Part shown: piece by piece, positions 1-10,117 of the stretch
How the letters are laid out: each line of letters opens with the position of its first letter
Numbering within the stretch: position 1 is the stretch's first letter
Source: Pelobates cultripes
Taxonomy: Eukaryota > Chordata > Amphibia > Anura > Pelobatidae
Direction: 5' to 3'
Assembly: GCA_933207985.1 (NCBI GenBank)
Contig: OW240915.1
Coordinates: forward strand, 275,554,477-275,618,476
DNA: 64,000 bases
Position numbers and translations under genes: made by a program
Notes under the pieces: model-generated
Seen by the model: only the letters and a program-made list of their open reading frames with translations
Told to the model about the DNA's origin: nothing
Database searches by the model: none

Positions 1-480
1 CCCATAAAGGAAAGGGGGTGGAAGAGACCACAAAGGGGGATGGGAAAAAAAAACACAAAGAGGGGATGGGGGAGACACATAGAAGGGCTGGTGCTAATAG
101 ACACACAAAATGGGCTGGGGAAAAGAGACACACAGATGGGCTGTAGTAGGGTAACAAGTTACACACAGAGGGTCTGGGAGGAAGTAAGAGATACCCAAAA
201 GGGGATTGTAAAATACACACAAGGGGGGTTGTAAGAGACACACAAGGAGGGGTGTATGTGACACACAAGAGGGGTGTAACACACACAGAGAAAAAATGAA
301 GGATAATATAAACTAATGCAGATAAGACAATCAAAAGAGGGGATTAGAAACACAAAAAGGTGGCAATACATTGGAAAGGGGGTTAGGAGAAACACAGGTG
401 AAAATGCATTTATTTTGCGGGGGGGGAGGGGGAGGAGAGAGGAAAATGCATCTTTGCCTGTGTAGCCAAAAGTCCTTGCA
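1..480. repeat. G-rich/ACACA degenerate minisatellite
   Basis: Degenerate tandem array with loose units such as GAGACACACAGAGGGG, irregular in spacing, with a strongly G-rich plus strand. It ends in a segment (TTTGCCTGTG...AAAAGTCCTTGCAC, about 453-482) that recurs at about 4290-4322 at the end of a second array of the same style, so the two are probably copies of one repeat. Short frames across it are not credible genes. Confidence 0.75.
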
Positions 481-1133
481 CTGGGCCTGAAGTCAGTGCA
501 ATTCAACCTTCAGTGAATAGAGCCCTAGTATGACAGGATATGTTATTATATTCTGTGTTCTTAAATCCATGCTCTATAACAGGGAATCTCTGTTAAAATC
601 TTCTTAGTTCAATTACTGACAACAAAAGGGTCAATTTTGACTTTTATTGTCAATAACATCTTTGTAAATAGCTTCTAATTTCCAGATCTTGAAAGCCAAT
701 TGCCTGACTCAAGATAACATAGAGCAAATGAATAGATTGCAGAATATATTTATTCAACGAACATATATTTAAAAAATTACAAACTCTTCAAACCACTCAG
801 GGTTCATTGTATTTTCTTCTGATGAATAACCCTACAAGATTCAAAAGCTTATATGGTTTTTTTAAACATGTTGGTCCTGTGAATGGTATCTTCCAATCTA
901 CTCTATCTCTTTACTTTCATATTGCTTCAAAGAAAGGACAATCACAGCTGCACAAAAGTATTTCAATTGTCGGAATTATATCCCAATCTGCTTTGGAGCT
1001 TTACTTACCAAATAATTATTTATAAATGCCTGATCATAAAAGCCATTTGCTTCTCCAAGTGCAGAAGAGGTGTTTAGAGCACTGCTCACACATGCGAATT
1101 CAAAGAGTTAAAATGTTTTTCTCTTTATTTGCT
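481..1133. other. AT-rich intergenic DNA, nothing recognised
   Basis: Low-GC sequence between two satellites. I see no coding frame, no terminal repeats and no recognisable element. Confidence 0.5.
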
Positions 1134-1135
1134 TG

Positions 1136-1178
<43 letters not shown>

Positions 1179-1227
1179 GTCTATCTATCTATCTATCTAT
1201 CTATCTGTCTATCTGTCTATCTATCTG

Positions 1228-1282
<55 letters not shown>

Positions 1283-1362
1283 GTCTATCTGTCTGTCTGT
1301 TTGTCTCTATCTATCTATATGTCTGTCTATCTATCTATCTGCCATATATCTATCTACCATAA

Positions 1363-1417
<55 letters not shown>

Positions 1418-1461
1418 GTCTGTCTGTTTGTCTGTCTGTTTATCTATCTATATCTCTCTTG

Positions 1462-1507
<46 letters not shown>

Positions 1508-1550
1508 CTCTATATATCTTTCTATCTCCATCCATCTTTCCAACCGTCCA
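1134..1550. repeat. (TCTA)n / (GATA)n tetranucleotide microsatellite
   Basis: About 400 bp of TCTA repeats interspersed with TCTG and TTTG variant units, degrading into TCCATCCATC at the right edge. Long frames coding repeated Tyr-Leu-Ser-Ile come from the repeat and are not genes. Confidence 0.97.
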
Positions 1551-2986
1551 TCCATTCACTTACAAATGTACATAACATTTTATGGTATAATATCAAATGT
1601 GATCCTGAATGCACGAAAGAAGATTGCTATATGAAATTTCGACATTTTCTTTGTTTACCTCTCAAAAATACAGCTTTGTATTTGCTTGATTTACATTTAG
1701 CAATATCCAAGTACAAATAGTAATCATACACCAAAGTAAACTCGAGTATTTTCAATCCTTTCTTCTGTTTCTTCAATATTGCAGTTTCAATTCTATAGAT
1801 TCCAATCTTGACAGGCAGCATAATTAGAAATTCTCTTTGTCTTATTAAATGTGACGCTTCTCAATAGAATCTCCTTCAACATAGGCAAAGAAACAGAAAA
1901 TGTACTTTAAATTTGAAATGGGAAATCAAGAGGGACTGTTTTATTTTTATCTGTCTTTATGCAAGCGACACTATTATCAAAGGATATTGTAATGCTGAAA
2001 ATGTACTTTTGGGATTTAAATCACATATTATCCTGTGAAGCAAAAAAAAAAAAAAAAAGTGCTTTAGGGCCTATGCACTATATTTCCTCATTAATCTGAT
2101 TGAAAGATTATCCTTCCTATAGCTCAAGAAAGTATAATGCCAATGTGTCCATCTTTCTTGCTAGGGAAATTTAGCTTGGTGAAATGTCGTTGTCTTTTGT
2201 TTATTAGATGCTGCACTCTTTGTTATTTCTGTTTAAGTCTACTGACAATGGTATTAAAATAAATTCAGAGCAGTCCTCCATTTCATGCACACAATCTGAT
2301 TATCCCATAAGCTTCTAGAGAAAATGGAAGTGTGAGCAAGCTATTACCGATTTACTCTTTTCTAGATCATCATAGGAAAACATTTAAGATCACTGAGATA
2401 TAATTATTATTCTTACAGACAATCTCAATATTACATAGCTATATTGGGTCTATGATGATCTATGCTACATTTATATTTCTGAAAATATGCCTTCTCTTTA
2501 AAAAAAAAAAAAAAGAAACAATACTACCATGGATTCTAAATAGAATGATTTTTTTTTTACACACAATTCTATGCAATAAATGAGTTATGCTCAGAAAAGT
2601 AACAATTGGATGAACAGTACAATCTGATATAGATGGTTTACTTTGTGCAATTCATATTTATACTCCTCTATTAAAATTATACATTAGATGGTAAGTAAAA
2701 AATGTCATTGCGTTTTTGTTCTAATTAAATGGTATCATATGGTTTAATTTAAAAGTGCTTGTGGGTAGATTCATAGTAAATTATTTCTATTCAAAGCACT
2801 TTGAGTATTGTTATCGTCAGTGGCTTGAAGAGATCCAACTTTAACGGTAAAACAGATTATATTCATCTATGCCTAAAGACATAAAGATGGCACTGCATAT
2901 AGCAATAGGTAAAATCTGCCAATCTGCCATAGTAAGTACCGCTCGATGTATGGTAGTCTTTGTACCACAAAGCACAGCTTAATTTT
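1551..2986. other. AT-rich intergenic DNA, nothing recognised
   Basis: Low-GC DNA with several homopolymer A runs (for example 2042-2058 and 2501-2514). No reading frame or terminal repeat structure that I can identify. Confidence 0.5.
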
Positions 2987-4716
2987 TGAAGGGACACTAT
3001 AGTTGCCAAATCAATTTCAGCTTAATGAAGTTGTTTTGGTGTATAGATCATGCCCCTGCAGTTTCACTGCTCGGGTGCACTGGCCCGTGGGGCACTAGAT
3101 TAGAGTGACTGGCAGGAGGTGGGCGCATAGCGCTCCCTCCTGCCAGTCACTTTGTGTAGTGTTGCCGAGCGGAGCAGTGCACACCACGGTACAGGAACTT
3201 CTGTTTCCTGTACCCAGTTGGACTGAGAGGAAGTGCTCACTGAGAGAGCACTTCCTGTCAATCCGGCCGGGTGTAGGAAACTGAAGCCCCTGTACTGCTG
3301 TCTGCTCCACTTGGCCACACTACAAGGTAGGAGACACACCAGGGACCAAGGGAGGAGAGAGATGGGTACTAAGGAATGGGGGGGGGGAAACACTATGGGA
3401 GAGGGGGGTAAAGAACATTATGGGATGGGGAGGGGGCAAAGAACACTATGGGGGGAAGATCACTATGGAACAGGGGGGGGAGAACACTAAATGAGATGGA
3501 GGGGAGAGAAACACTAAGGGGGAGAGAGAGGAACTTAAAGGGTGGCACTAAGGTACAGGGGAGGGAAGGGAAAAGAAACACTGAGGTAGGGGGGACCACT
3601 AAAAGAGAAGGGAGAGGAACACTAAGGGGGGGTGGAAGGAACATTAATGATGGGGCACTAAGAGGGGAGGGGAGAGGAACACTAAGGGACAGGAGACGAA
3701 GGGGAGAGTAACACTAAGGGACAGGGAAGGGAGGGGAAAGGAACACTAAGGGACAGGGGAGAGAGGGGAGAGGAACACTAAGGGACATGAAGGGAAGAGG
3801 AGCACTTAGGGACAGGGAAGAGGACCGCTAATGGACAGGAAGGGGAAGGGAGAAGACCATTAAGGGATGGGGAGGGAAAAGGACCACTAATGGACATGGA
3901 GGAGAGGAGAGAGGAACACTAAATGACATGAAGGGGAGAGTAGCACACAGGGAGAAAGACACACAGAGGGACTTGAGGGGGGGTAGAAATACACACAGAT
4001 GGGCATGGGGTGAGAAAGATGCACAGAGGGGCTTGAAATGAAAGAGACACACAGAAGGGCCTAGGGGTGGAAATACAAAAGATTTGAAAATATGAAAGAG
4101 ACACAGAGGGGCTTGGGAAGAGAAGGAGACACACAAAGGGTGGTTGTAAGAGATGCACAAGGGGGAAAATAACGGGATAAGATACATTAAAGGATCTAAG
4201 ACATTTAAAAAAAAAGGGATAAGAAACAAAAGGCAGGTGAAGTGGCACACAAGTGAAGATGCTTTTTTGGAGGGGAGGAGGTGCCAAAATCATATTTGCC
4301 TGTGTACCCAAAAGTCCTTGCACCGGCCTTGTATGCAGCCCTAGGCATACCTCCCTGCATGTGACTTGCACAGCCTTCCTAAACTCTTCCTGTAAAGAGA
4401 GATCTACTGTTTACACATCCTTTATTGCAAATTATGTTTTTAATTAATTATTTTTAATTATTTCTTATTTCCTGCTCTGTTAATAGCTTGCTAGACCCTG
4501 TGGGAGCATCATCTCTGTATTTAAAGTTTAATTTACAGAGCAGAAGATAAAAAAAAAAATTAAGCTGCATCTGATTGAAAATTAAACCATTTTGTTTTCA
4601 TGCAGATTGTCTGAGTCTAAATGGTACTGAATTGAGCAGTAAAATGTCAGAGGCATGATGTATACACTAAAACTGCTCCATTATGCTACGGTTGGTGACT
4701 ATAGTGTCCCTTTAAA
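2987..4716. mobile_element. T2/Kolobok-like DNA element with TIRs
   Basis: Imperfect terminal inverted repeats: the left end reads GGGACACTATAGTTGCC and the right end GGTGACTATAGTGTCCC followed by TTTAA. The inverted similarity runs about 40 bp, including GCTTAATGAAG on the left. TTAA-type ends with AGGG fit the T2/Kolobok group known from frogs. No transposase is visible, so it is non-autonomous. Its middle is filled by a G-rich minisatellite (3340-4290). The right half (4325-4560) closely resembles the interior of the element at 14483-15036. Confidence 0.75.
3340..4290. repeat. G-rich minisatellite inside the T2-like element
   Basis: Degenerate array with units such as GGAACACTAAGGGACAGG that shade into GAGACACACAGAGGGGCTTG units near 3950-4150. 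The plus strand is nearly free of C. The last part matches the array at 1-480 in unit and 3' flank. Apparent minus-strand Pro/Leu/Ser-rich frames are artefacts of the repeat. Confidence 0.8.
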
Positions 4717-6832
4717 TATACATTATAAAATGTTGACTCTTTTTCACATCATAGAATTATCATCAGTTCTTAAAATGTATGTAATTAACCTAAATTAAAT
4801 AATTTTAGATTTCTAAACGTATACCATAACCACACTCCAAAAAAAAACATACACATACTATAAATTCAGTGTGTTTTTAAGAATACATAACAATTGAAAA
4901 TGCAAAATAAGCTTAAACCTTTTTATTCTCTGGAGATGAATTTTCCTTACACAGTGAAACTGAAATATTGCTTCTGTTCAGACTTATTGTTCCCTTAAGA
5001 ATTTAACTATGAAATCTGGTGCACATTTGTTATATATTTTTTCCTTGCTGTACTTCAGTTAAAATAAATAACATGCTGTATGCTTATGATTTTCCAAATA
5101 GCATTGAATAAATAAATTTAATACAGATTTCTGCAGTGCATTGAACTTTAGGGAACAAGATCGAGCTGAGCAATAATTAAATGTTGGGTTCTGTGGGACA
5201 ATGTGTCTCAAACTGATGCACTTGCATTTCTGCACAATTCTATCAATCTGTTACACTTTCTTCTCAGGGTGAGGTGTATCAATTGCTTTGAAAGAGTCAG
5301 CAAGGACTATTACAATTACATGATTAACAGGGCAGTATGTATGAAACTAGTAACTGAATGCTTATCTAGGGGTAATAAATACTGAACATTTAAAACCGTC
5401 ACATTGCTGGCTTTTCCCATTTTCTTATTTCTGTCTGTGTAATCTGATGTATATGAGTTGCATCTTCATTTGAGACTGGGTGAGTTTTGCAAATAGTTTT
5501 GGAGTTAATTCATTAAACTAGGAGCTGTGGTGAATTCATAAAGATACTGCAAAAATATAGTCCAAAATAGATGAGCTTAAAAAGCCATCCAGTGGAAGAG
5601 CATTTCCAGTTCAACCGTTTTACGCAAGAGTTGCAATTTCTTAGTCAAGTAAACAAATTAGTTTTTATAACATTTAAACAATATTTCTTTAAAGCAAATC
5701 TTTGCTGCCCGTGAATTAATTCATGAGCTGTTCCATACAGTATACAGATATAAATTGGACCTTATGGGCGTCCTAAACATCAGTTATTTGTTTTTCTCTT
5801 TGGGATTTTCCATATCCAGTTTTTTAAAATGTTATGAAAAAAAGAAGAAAAAAACCCCGCAACTTTGAGTTGAATCACAGATACTCAATATATGTCTTAC
5901 TGTTTATTTCAAGTAAAGATGTAGCTTTAACCCGTTCATGTTTTTGCTTTCTTCTGGAAAAGAGTAATTTTGGCATTATTAATTGCTATTTGAAGGTCTG
6001 CCTACAATAGGTCAAGCTGTTCTGCTTTCTGGCTTGTGTAATGATAAAGAAACATTTATTACAGGTCATGGATGGCAGAAAGATTAATGTAAAAATAACT
6101 ATCCAAATGAATAAAAATAGATAGAAAAATACAGCATCATGATTTAATTGTATTAACGATCTTCAGCAAGTTTTCAATTACACAATTGGTGGACGGATAC
6201 AGAGTTCCAATCATAGAAGGGGATATTAATTGCTTCATGGAGGACACAAAATAACCATTACCCACAAGAAGTCATCTTAGATGCACTTTTCCACACTTGA
6301 AAAAGTGATCCAAAAACTGATAGCCCAATTGAAGTATGGAAGTGACTGAAGATAAAAATGTAGAGGGTAATTTGTGAAGTGTGAGAGCAGTATTGAGCAC
6401 TCTCAGCCAAACTCACCCTAGTGCAACAGCCACTAGGGTCAGTGTGGCTAAAAGTGCTGAGATGTCCATGTTTTGGTAAATTAATAGTTAATGAAAAGGA
6501 GATATTGGAGAGCAGATTGAACTAAATGGAGAGAATGAACAATAAAAAATATTTACACTACAAAAGTGATGAACAAGACCAAGCTTCTGCAAATGTGGAA
6601 GAATTATACTGTGGAGAGAGTTTCTTTGAATATTTCCGCAAGATAAGAGACTTGGCTACTTCACCTACTTACAGTCACATGCAAGCAGCCACCAAACCCT
6701 AGTCAAACCCTAGGAGTTGGTGATGTGTAGAGTCCCACAAGTGAAAACCAACATCAGGAGAGCTCCACTGTATAAGAATTGAGTTAGGGAGGCGCTACCT
6801 TTAATAAATCCAAGGATAAAAAGGGGGGGAAA
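4717..6832. other. AT-rich intergenic DNA
   Basis: Low-GC sequence with no convincing frame. A short frame at 5203-5385 (60 aa) has no recognisable motif and no context. Around 6640-6800 it approaches the truncated Penelope element, but I could not recognise RT residues there. Confidence 0.45.
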
Positions 6833-7345
6833 TTTGAAAGACATGCTAGTCCCTAGCTATTTGGCCCCCTTAAATAAACCCCTCAAACAATATCTACCCA
6901 GAGGTACATACAAGTGTGGACACTGTAGTGCATGTCCCCATATTGCTAAACAGACCAAGTCTTTCACAGACAGCAGTGAAAGTGAGGAAATTTTACAAAA
7001 TCTTTCTTTATCTGCCGTACCAAAGGGCTAGTGTACCTCTTGTTATGTTCATGTGGTTTGAAGTACATAGGCAAAATGTTTCGCCCCCTCAAGCTTCGCA
7101 TAAGAGAACACGTTAATTCCGTAAGGAGACCATTATAGACACCAATTTCACAACATCTCAAAACTCACCATTCTAATTCTGCTTCTAAAATTAGATTTAT
7201 GGGTATTGAATCATTCCCCAAACTCCACGTAAAGGAAATTGATAACGAAAACTACGGCAGAGAGAATCGTATTGGATTTACAAACTAAATACGTTATCCC
7301 CAGCAGGGTTAAATGAGGGATTCTCTTTTTCAGCTTTTTTGTAAT
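6833..7345 (+). pseudogene. Penelope-like element, C-terminal linker and GIY-YIG endonuclease (decayed)
   Basis: This is the 3' part of a Penelope-like retroelement protein, truncated before the RT domain. In order: NLKDMLVPSYL, which resembles the segment after RT; a Cys motif YKCGHCSACPHI in the linker (about 6905-6943); then, after a frame change, a GIY-YIG domain at 7012-7130 with LVYLLLCSCGLKYIGK and RIREH; and a C-terminal stretch about 7257-7342 reading ESYWIYKLNTLSPAGLNEG, again in another frame, ending in a stop. The GIY-YIG nuclease normally nicks DNA for target-primed reverse transcription. Frameshifts between the three blocks show that it is dead. Family assignment is strong because block order and motifs agree with the second copy at 24322-25430. 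Confidence 0.82.
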
Positions 7346-7933
7346 ACTCTCTCTATTAATGGTACTTAAACAACACTGAGGAACTTTTCCTTTCTAAGCT
7401 CCCTACCATACTATTTGTAAATTTATAGATATGTAAATATGATACTTTTTATATGAACATGAACGGCCGCTTTATTTTCACCTTGTTCATTTTGCCATTC
7501 GAGCCAAGATACTGTCTGCCTTATTTTATACATCCTGATTGGGGTTTACTTCCCCTGATTGGATGTTTATTTCTATATGTTTAAAGGCATTATTCAATCC
7601 ATAAGACAGGTCTCTTTACTGGACATTTAATGTACCCTGACCTGACTGGCATATGTGAGATCTTGTGTGGCAATTTTTTGACTGTACAATCAATGGGACA
7701 GCTTATGCAATAGATGCCCATACCGGATGGGACTCAGTGCAGCTCTCACTATGTTGTGAGCACTGCCAATATGCTATTCCTTGCACACTTCCAGTCAGTT
7801 CCACTCCATAATACAGTGGATGTTCCAGTCACACTATGAGGTGCGCTTTGGGAATACTTTAAGCCCATCTCACATCCAAATTAAGCCCCGCCTGGCTCCA
7901 CTCTATAGGTCAGGACAGGGGTTTAAAGGTTAA
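7346..7933 (+). other. Probable 3' untranslated/terminal region of the first Penelope-like element
   Basis: Non-coding sequence between the stop of the PLE gene and the inserted SINE. I assign it to the PLE only because a hammerhead-like motif, as expected in a Penelope terminal repeat, lies further downstream at 8362-8406. Confidence 0.4.
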
Positions 7934-8185
7934 AAGAATAATAATAACATGCATTTATGTGGCACCTTTCTCCTTGTGGGACTCAGGATGCTCTTCAGCT
8001 CACCAGGTCAGCAGCTGACTAGTAGTATATGTTAATGTTGCCCCATTGATCGAGCTTGTTTTGCCGACCTCGGACGGATGGGGTGTTGGGTTGGCCATGC
8101 CGGGATTTGAACCTGCAGCCTTGCCTTTTTTAGCAGGCTTTGTTGTCAGGGATTTTGCCAACTAAGATATGTCATTGGCAGGGTG
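7934..8185 (-). mobile_element. tRNA-derived SINE with an L2/CR1-type tail
   Basis: On the minus strand a box-A-like TTAGTTGGC (near 8160) is followed by a box-B-like GGTTCAAATCCCGG (near 8100-8115). These are the internal RNA polymerase III promoter blocks of a tRNA head. The 3' end, at 7934-7990, reads GTGCCACATAAATGCATG then (TTATTA), the same architecture as the tail of the L2 element at 41640-41700. A composite of tRNA head and LINE-like tail is a SINE. Family not named. Confidence 0.68.
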
Positions 8186-8361
8186 TGTCTTCACTATGTT
8201 TTTGAGATGTAGAATATGTGACGACATGCCACACCCCTGGTAGACTGCAGAATAGAGTTTAGATATTCCGCCCCTCAGGACCTCCCACATTGAACAACTG
8301 ATGGCCATGTTTAATCAGCAATAGGTATTTAAATGGAACAACAAGCTGCTCATGTTCACAG

Positions 8362-8406
8362 GCTCCTGACGACGGCGTTTTGAACATGTGGAAATGCACG
8401 TCGAGT
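8362..8406 (+). ncRNA. Degenerate hammerhead-ribozyme-like motif (PLE-associated)
   Basis: Contains the core CTGACGA (8366-8372), then GAAA (8391-8394), and a 4-bp stem I between GCTC before the core and GAGT at 8403-8406 (with one G-U pair). Stem II is not convincingly paired, so activity is doubtful. It lies downstream of the dead PLE gene, where Penelope terminal repeats are known to carry such motifs. Confidence 0.4.
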
Positions 8407-8721
8407 GTTTTCTTTTTCTTTAATCTCTGCACTTGGTAGCACTTTTTTATTTTTAGTACCATTGTGGTTATTGATTTTTAGGTGTTTATTTATTTATAAC
8501 CTTAGTAGGGAGAGTTGGTTCAGGTAGACACTATTGGTTAGACCATGGTGTCGAGGTAACTTTTAGGGTGAATTGAGAGATTTATTTATTTATTTATTTA
8601 CTTTTTGTGTGAGGCTTTTTATCTTTGTTTAGACCTGATTACCCGGTCCTTTGTTCTCTGGGGACCCTGTGCCTCTTCTCTCTCCTTAACCTCATTTACA
8701 CTACCTTCCTAGAAGTCGGAA
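8407..8721. other. Intergenic DNA with a short (TTTA)n run
   Basis: Contains a small (TTTA)n array at about 8580-8601. Otherwise nothing recognised before the CR1 element. Confidence 0.5.
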
Positions 8722-9966
8722 AGAAAAGAAAAGTAAAACAAGGATTAGTTAGATTAAAAACAAAAGAAGGAAGATATGTAGAAGAGGATGAAGGTCTAGC
8801 TGACTGCCTCATTGAATATTTTTGTTTGGTGTTTACAGATGAAAATGAAGGAAAGGGACCTCAGTTAAGAAAAAGGATAAATGAGTCATTTATTACACGT
8901 GAGTTTACAGAGGAAGAGGTTCTATTTCAACTGTCAAAAGTTAATACAAATAAATCAATGGGACCTGATGGAATACACCCAAAGCGTTTAAAAGAGCTTA
9001 GTGGTGTACTAGCAAAACCATTAACAGATTTATTTAACCAATCATTGTTAACAGGAGTAGTCACAGAAGATTGGAAGTTAGCGAATGTTGTGCCCATTTA
9101 CAAGAAAGGTAATAGGGAGGAGTCGGGCAACTATAGGCCAGTAAGCCTTACTTCAGTAGTGGGGAAAGTGATGGAAACCATGTTAAAGGATAGGATTGTT
9201 GAACATCTAAAAACACATGGATTTCAAGATCAGATACAACATGGGTTTACTTCAGGGAGATAATGCCAAACTAATCGTATTGATTTTTTTGTTTGGGTAA
9301 CTAAAATTATAGATCAGGGTGGTGCAGTAGACATTGCTTACCTAGATTTCAGTAAGGCTTTTGACACTGTTGCACATAAAAGGCTTATCAATAAACTGCA
9401 ATCTAAAAGTTTGGATTCCAATATTGTTGAATGGGTAACAGAGGGTTGTAGTCAATGGAGTACATTCGACGCTTGGGCTTGTCACCAGTGGGGTACCTCA
9501 GGGATCTGTGCTTGGACCCATTCTCTTTAATATTTTTATTAGTGATATTGCAGAAGGTCTTGATGGTAAGGTATGTATTTTTGCTGATGATACTAAGATG
9601 TGTAACAGGGTTGATGTTCCAGGAGGGATAAGTCAAATGGCAAATGATTTAGGTAAACTAGAAAAATGGTTGTGGCAACTGACATTTAATGTGGATAAGT
9701 GCAAGATAATGCATCTTGGACATAAAAACCCAAGGGCAGAGTACAGAATATTTGATAGAGTCCTAACCTCAACATCTGAGGAAAGGGATTTAGGGGTGAT
9801 TATTTCTGATGACTTAAAGGTAGGCAGACAATGTAATAAAGCTGCAGGAAATGCTAGCAGAATGCTTGGTTGTATAGGAAGAGGTATTAGCAGTAGAAAG
9901 AGGGAAGTGCTCATGCCATTGTACAGAACAATTGTGAGACCTCACTTGGAGTATTGTACGCAGTAA
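8722..9966 (+). pseudogene. CR1 LINE reverse transcriptase (broken)
   Basis: Codes RT blocks recognisable from the CR1 family: NKSMGPDGIHPKRLKEL, YRPVSLTSVVGKVME, AYLDFSKAFDTVAHKRL, GSVLGPILFN and FADDTK with both catalytic Asp residues, followed by LEKWLWQLTFNVDKCKIMHLG and a thumb-like region. The frame is broken by a stop at about 9262 and by a frame change between about 9440 and 9500. The C-terminal end after about 9966 is cut and runs straight into the 3' UTR. The element would copy its RNA by target-primed reverse transcription; this copy cannot. Confidence 0.9.
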
Positions 9967-10117
9967 AGGAGTTTAAGCATGCGTGGGATAGGCATAAGGC
10001 TATCCCAACTATAAGATAAGGCCAGGGACTAATGAAAGTATTTAGAAAATTGGGCACACTAGATGGGCCAAATGGTTCTTATCTGCCATCACATTCTATG
10101 TTTCTATGTTTCTATGT
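8722..10117 (+). mobile_element. CR1-type LINE, 5'-truncated
   Basis: It holds a decayed reverse transcriptase (8722-9966) and a non-coding 3' tail (9967-10117). The tail ends in ATTCTATG followed by repeated TTTCTATG units, the octamer-type terminus known for CR1 elements. The preceding sequence AATGGTTCTTATCTGCC is also typical of this group in amphibians. The 5' portion, including the endonuclease domain, is missing. Confidence 0.9.

Noticed and set aside
1026..1720. Overlapping 195-202 aa frames of repeated Tyr-Leu-Ser-Ile
   Set aside because: They are translations of the TCTA microsatellite in several frames and have no gene context.
3828..4371. Minus-strand 140-150 aa Pro/Ser/Leu-rich frames
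   Set aside because: They are reverse translations of the G-rich minisatellite; two frames overlap and neither has a motif.
8090..8165. A functional tRNA gene on the minus strand, because of GGTTCAAATCC
   Set aside because: The cloverleaf cannot be completed and the sequence continues into an L2-type tail with TTA repeats, so it is a tRNA-derived SINE.
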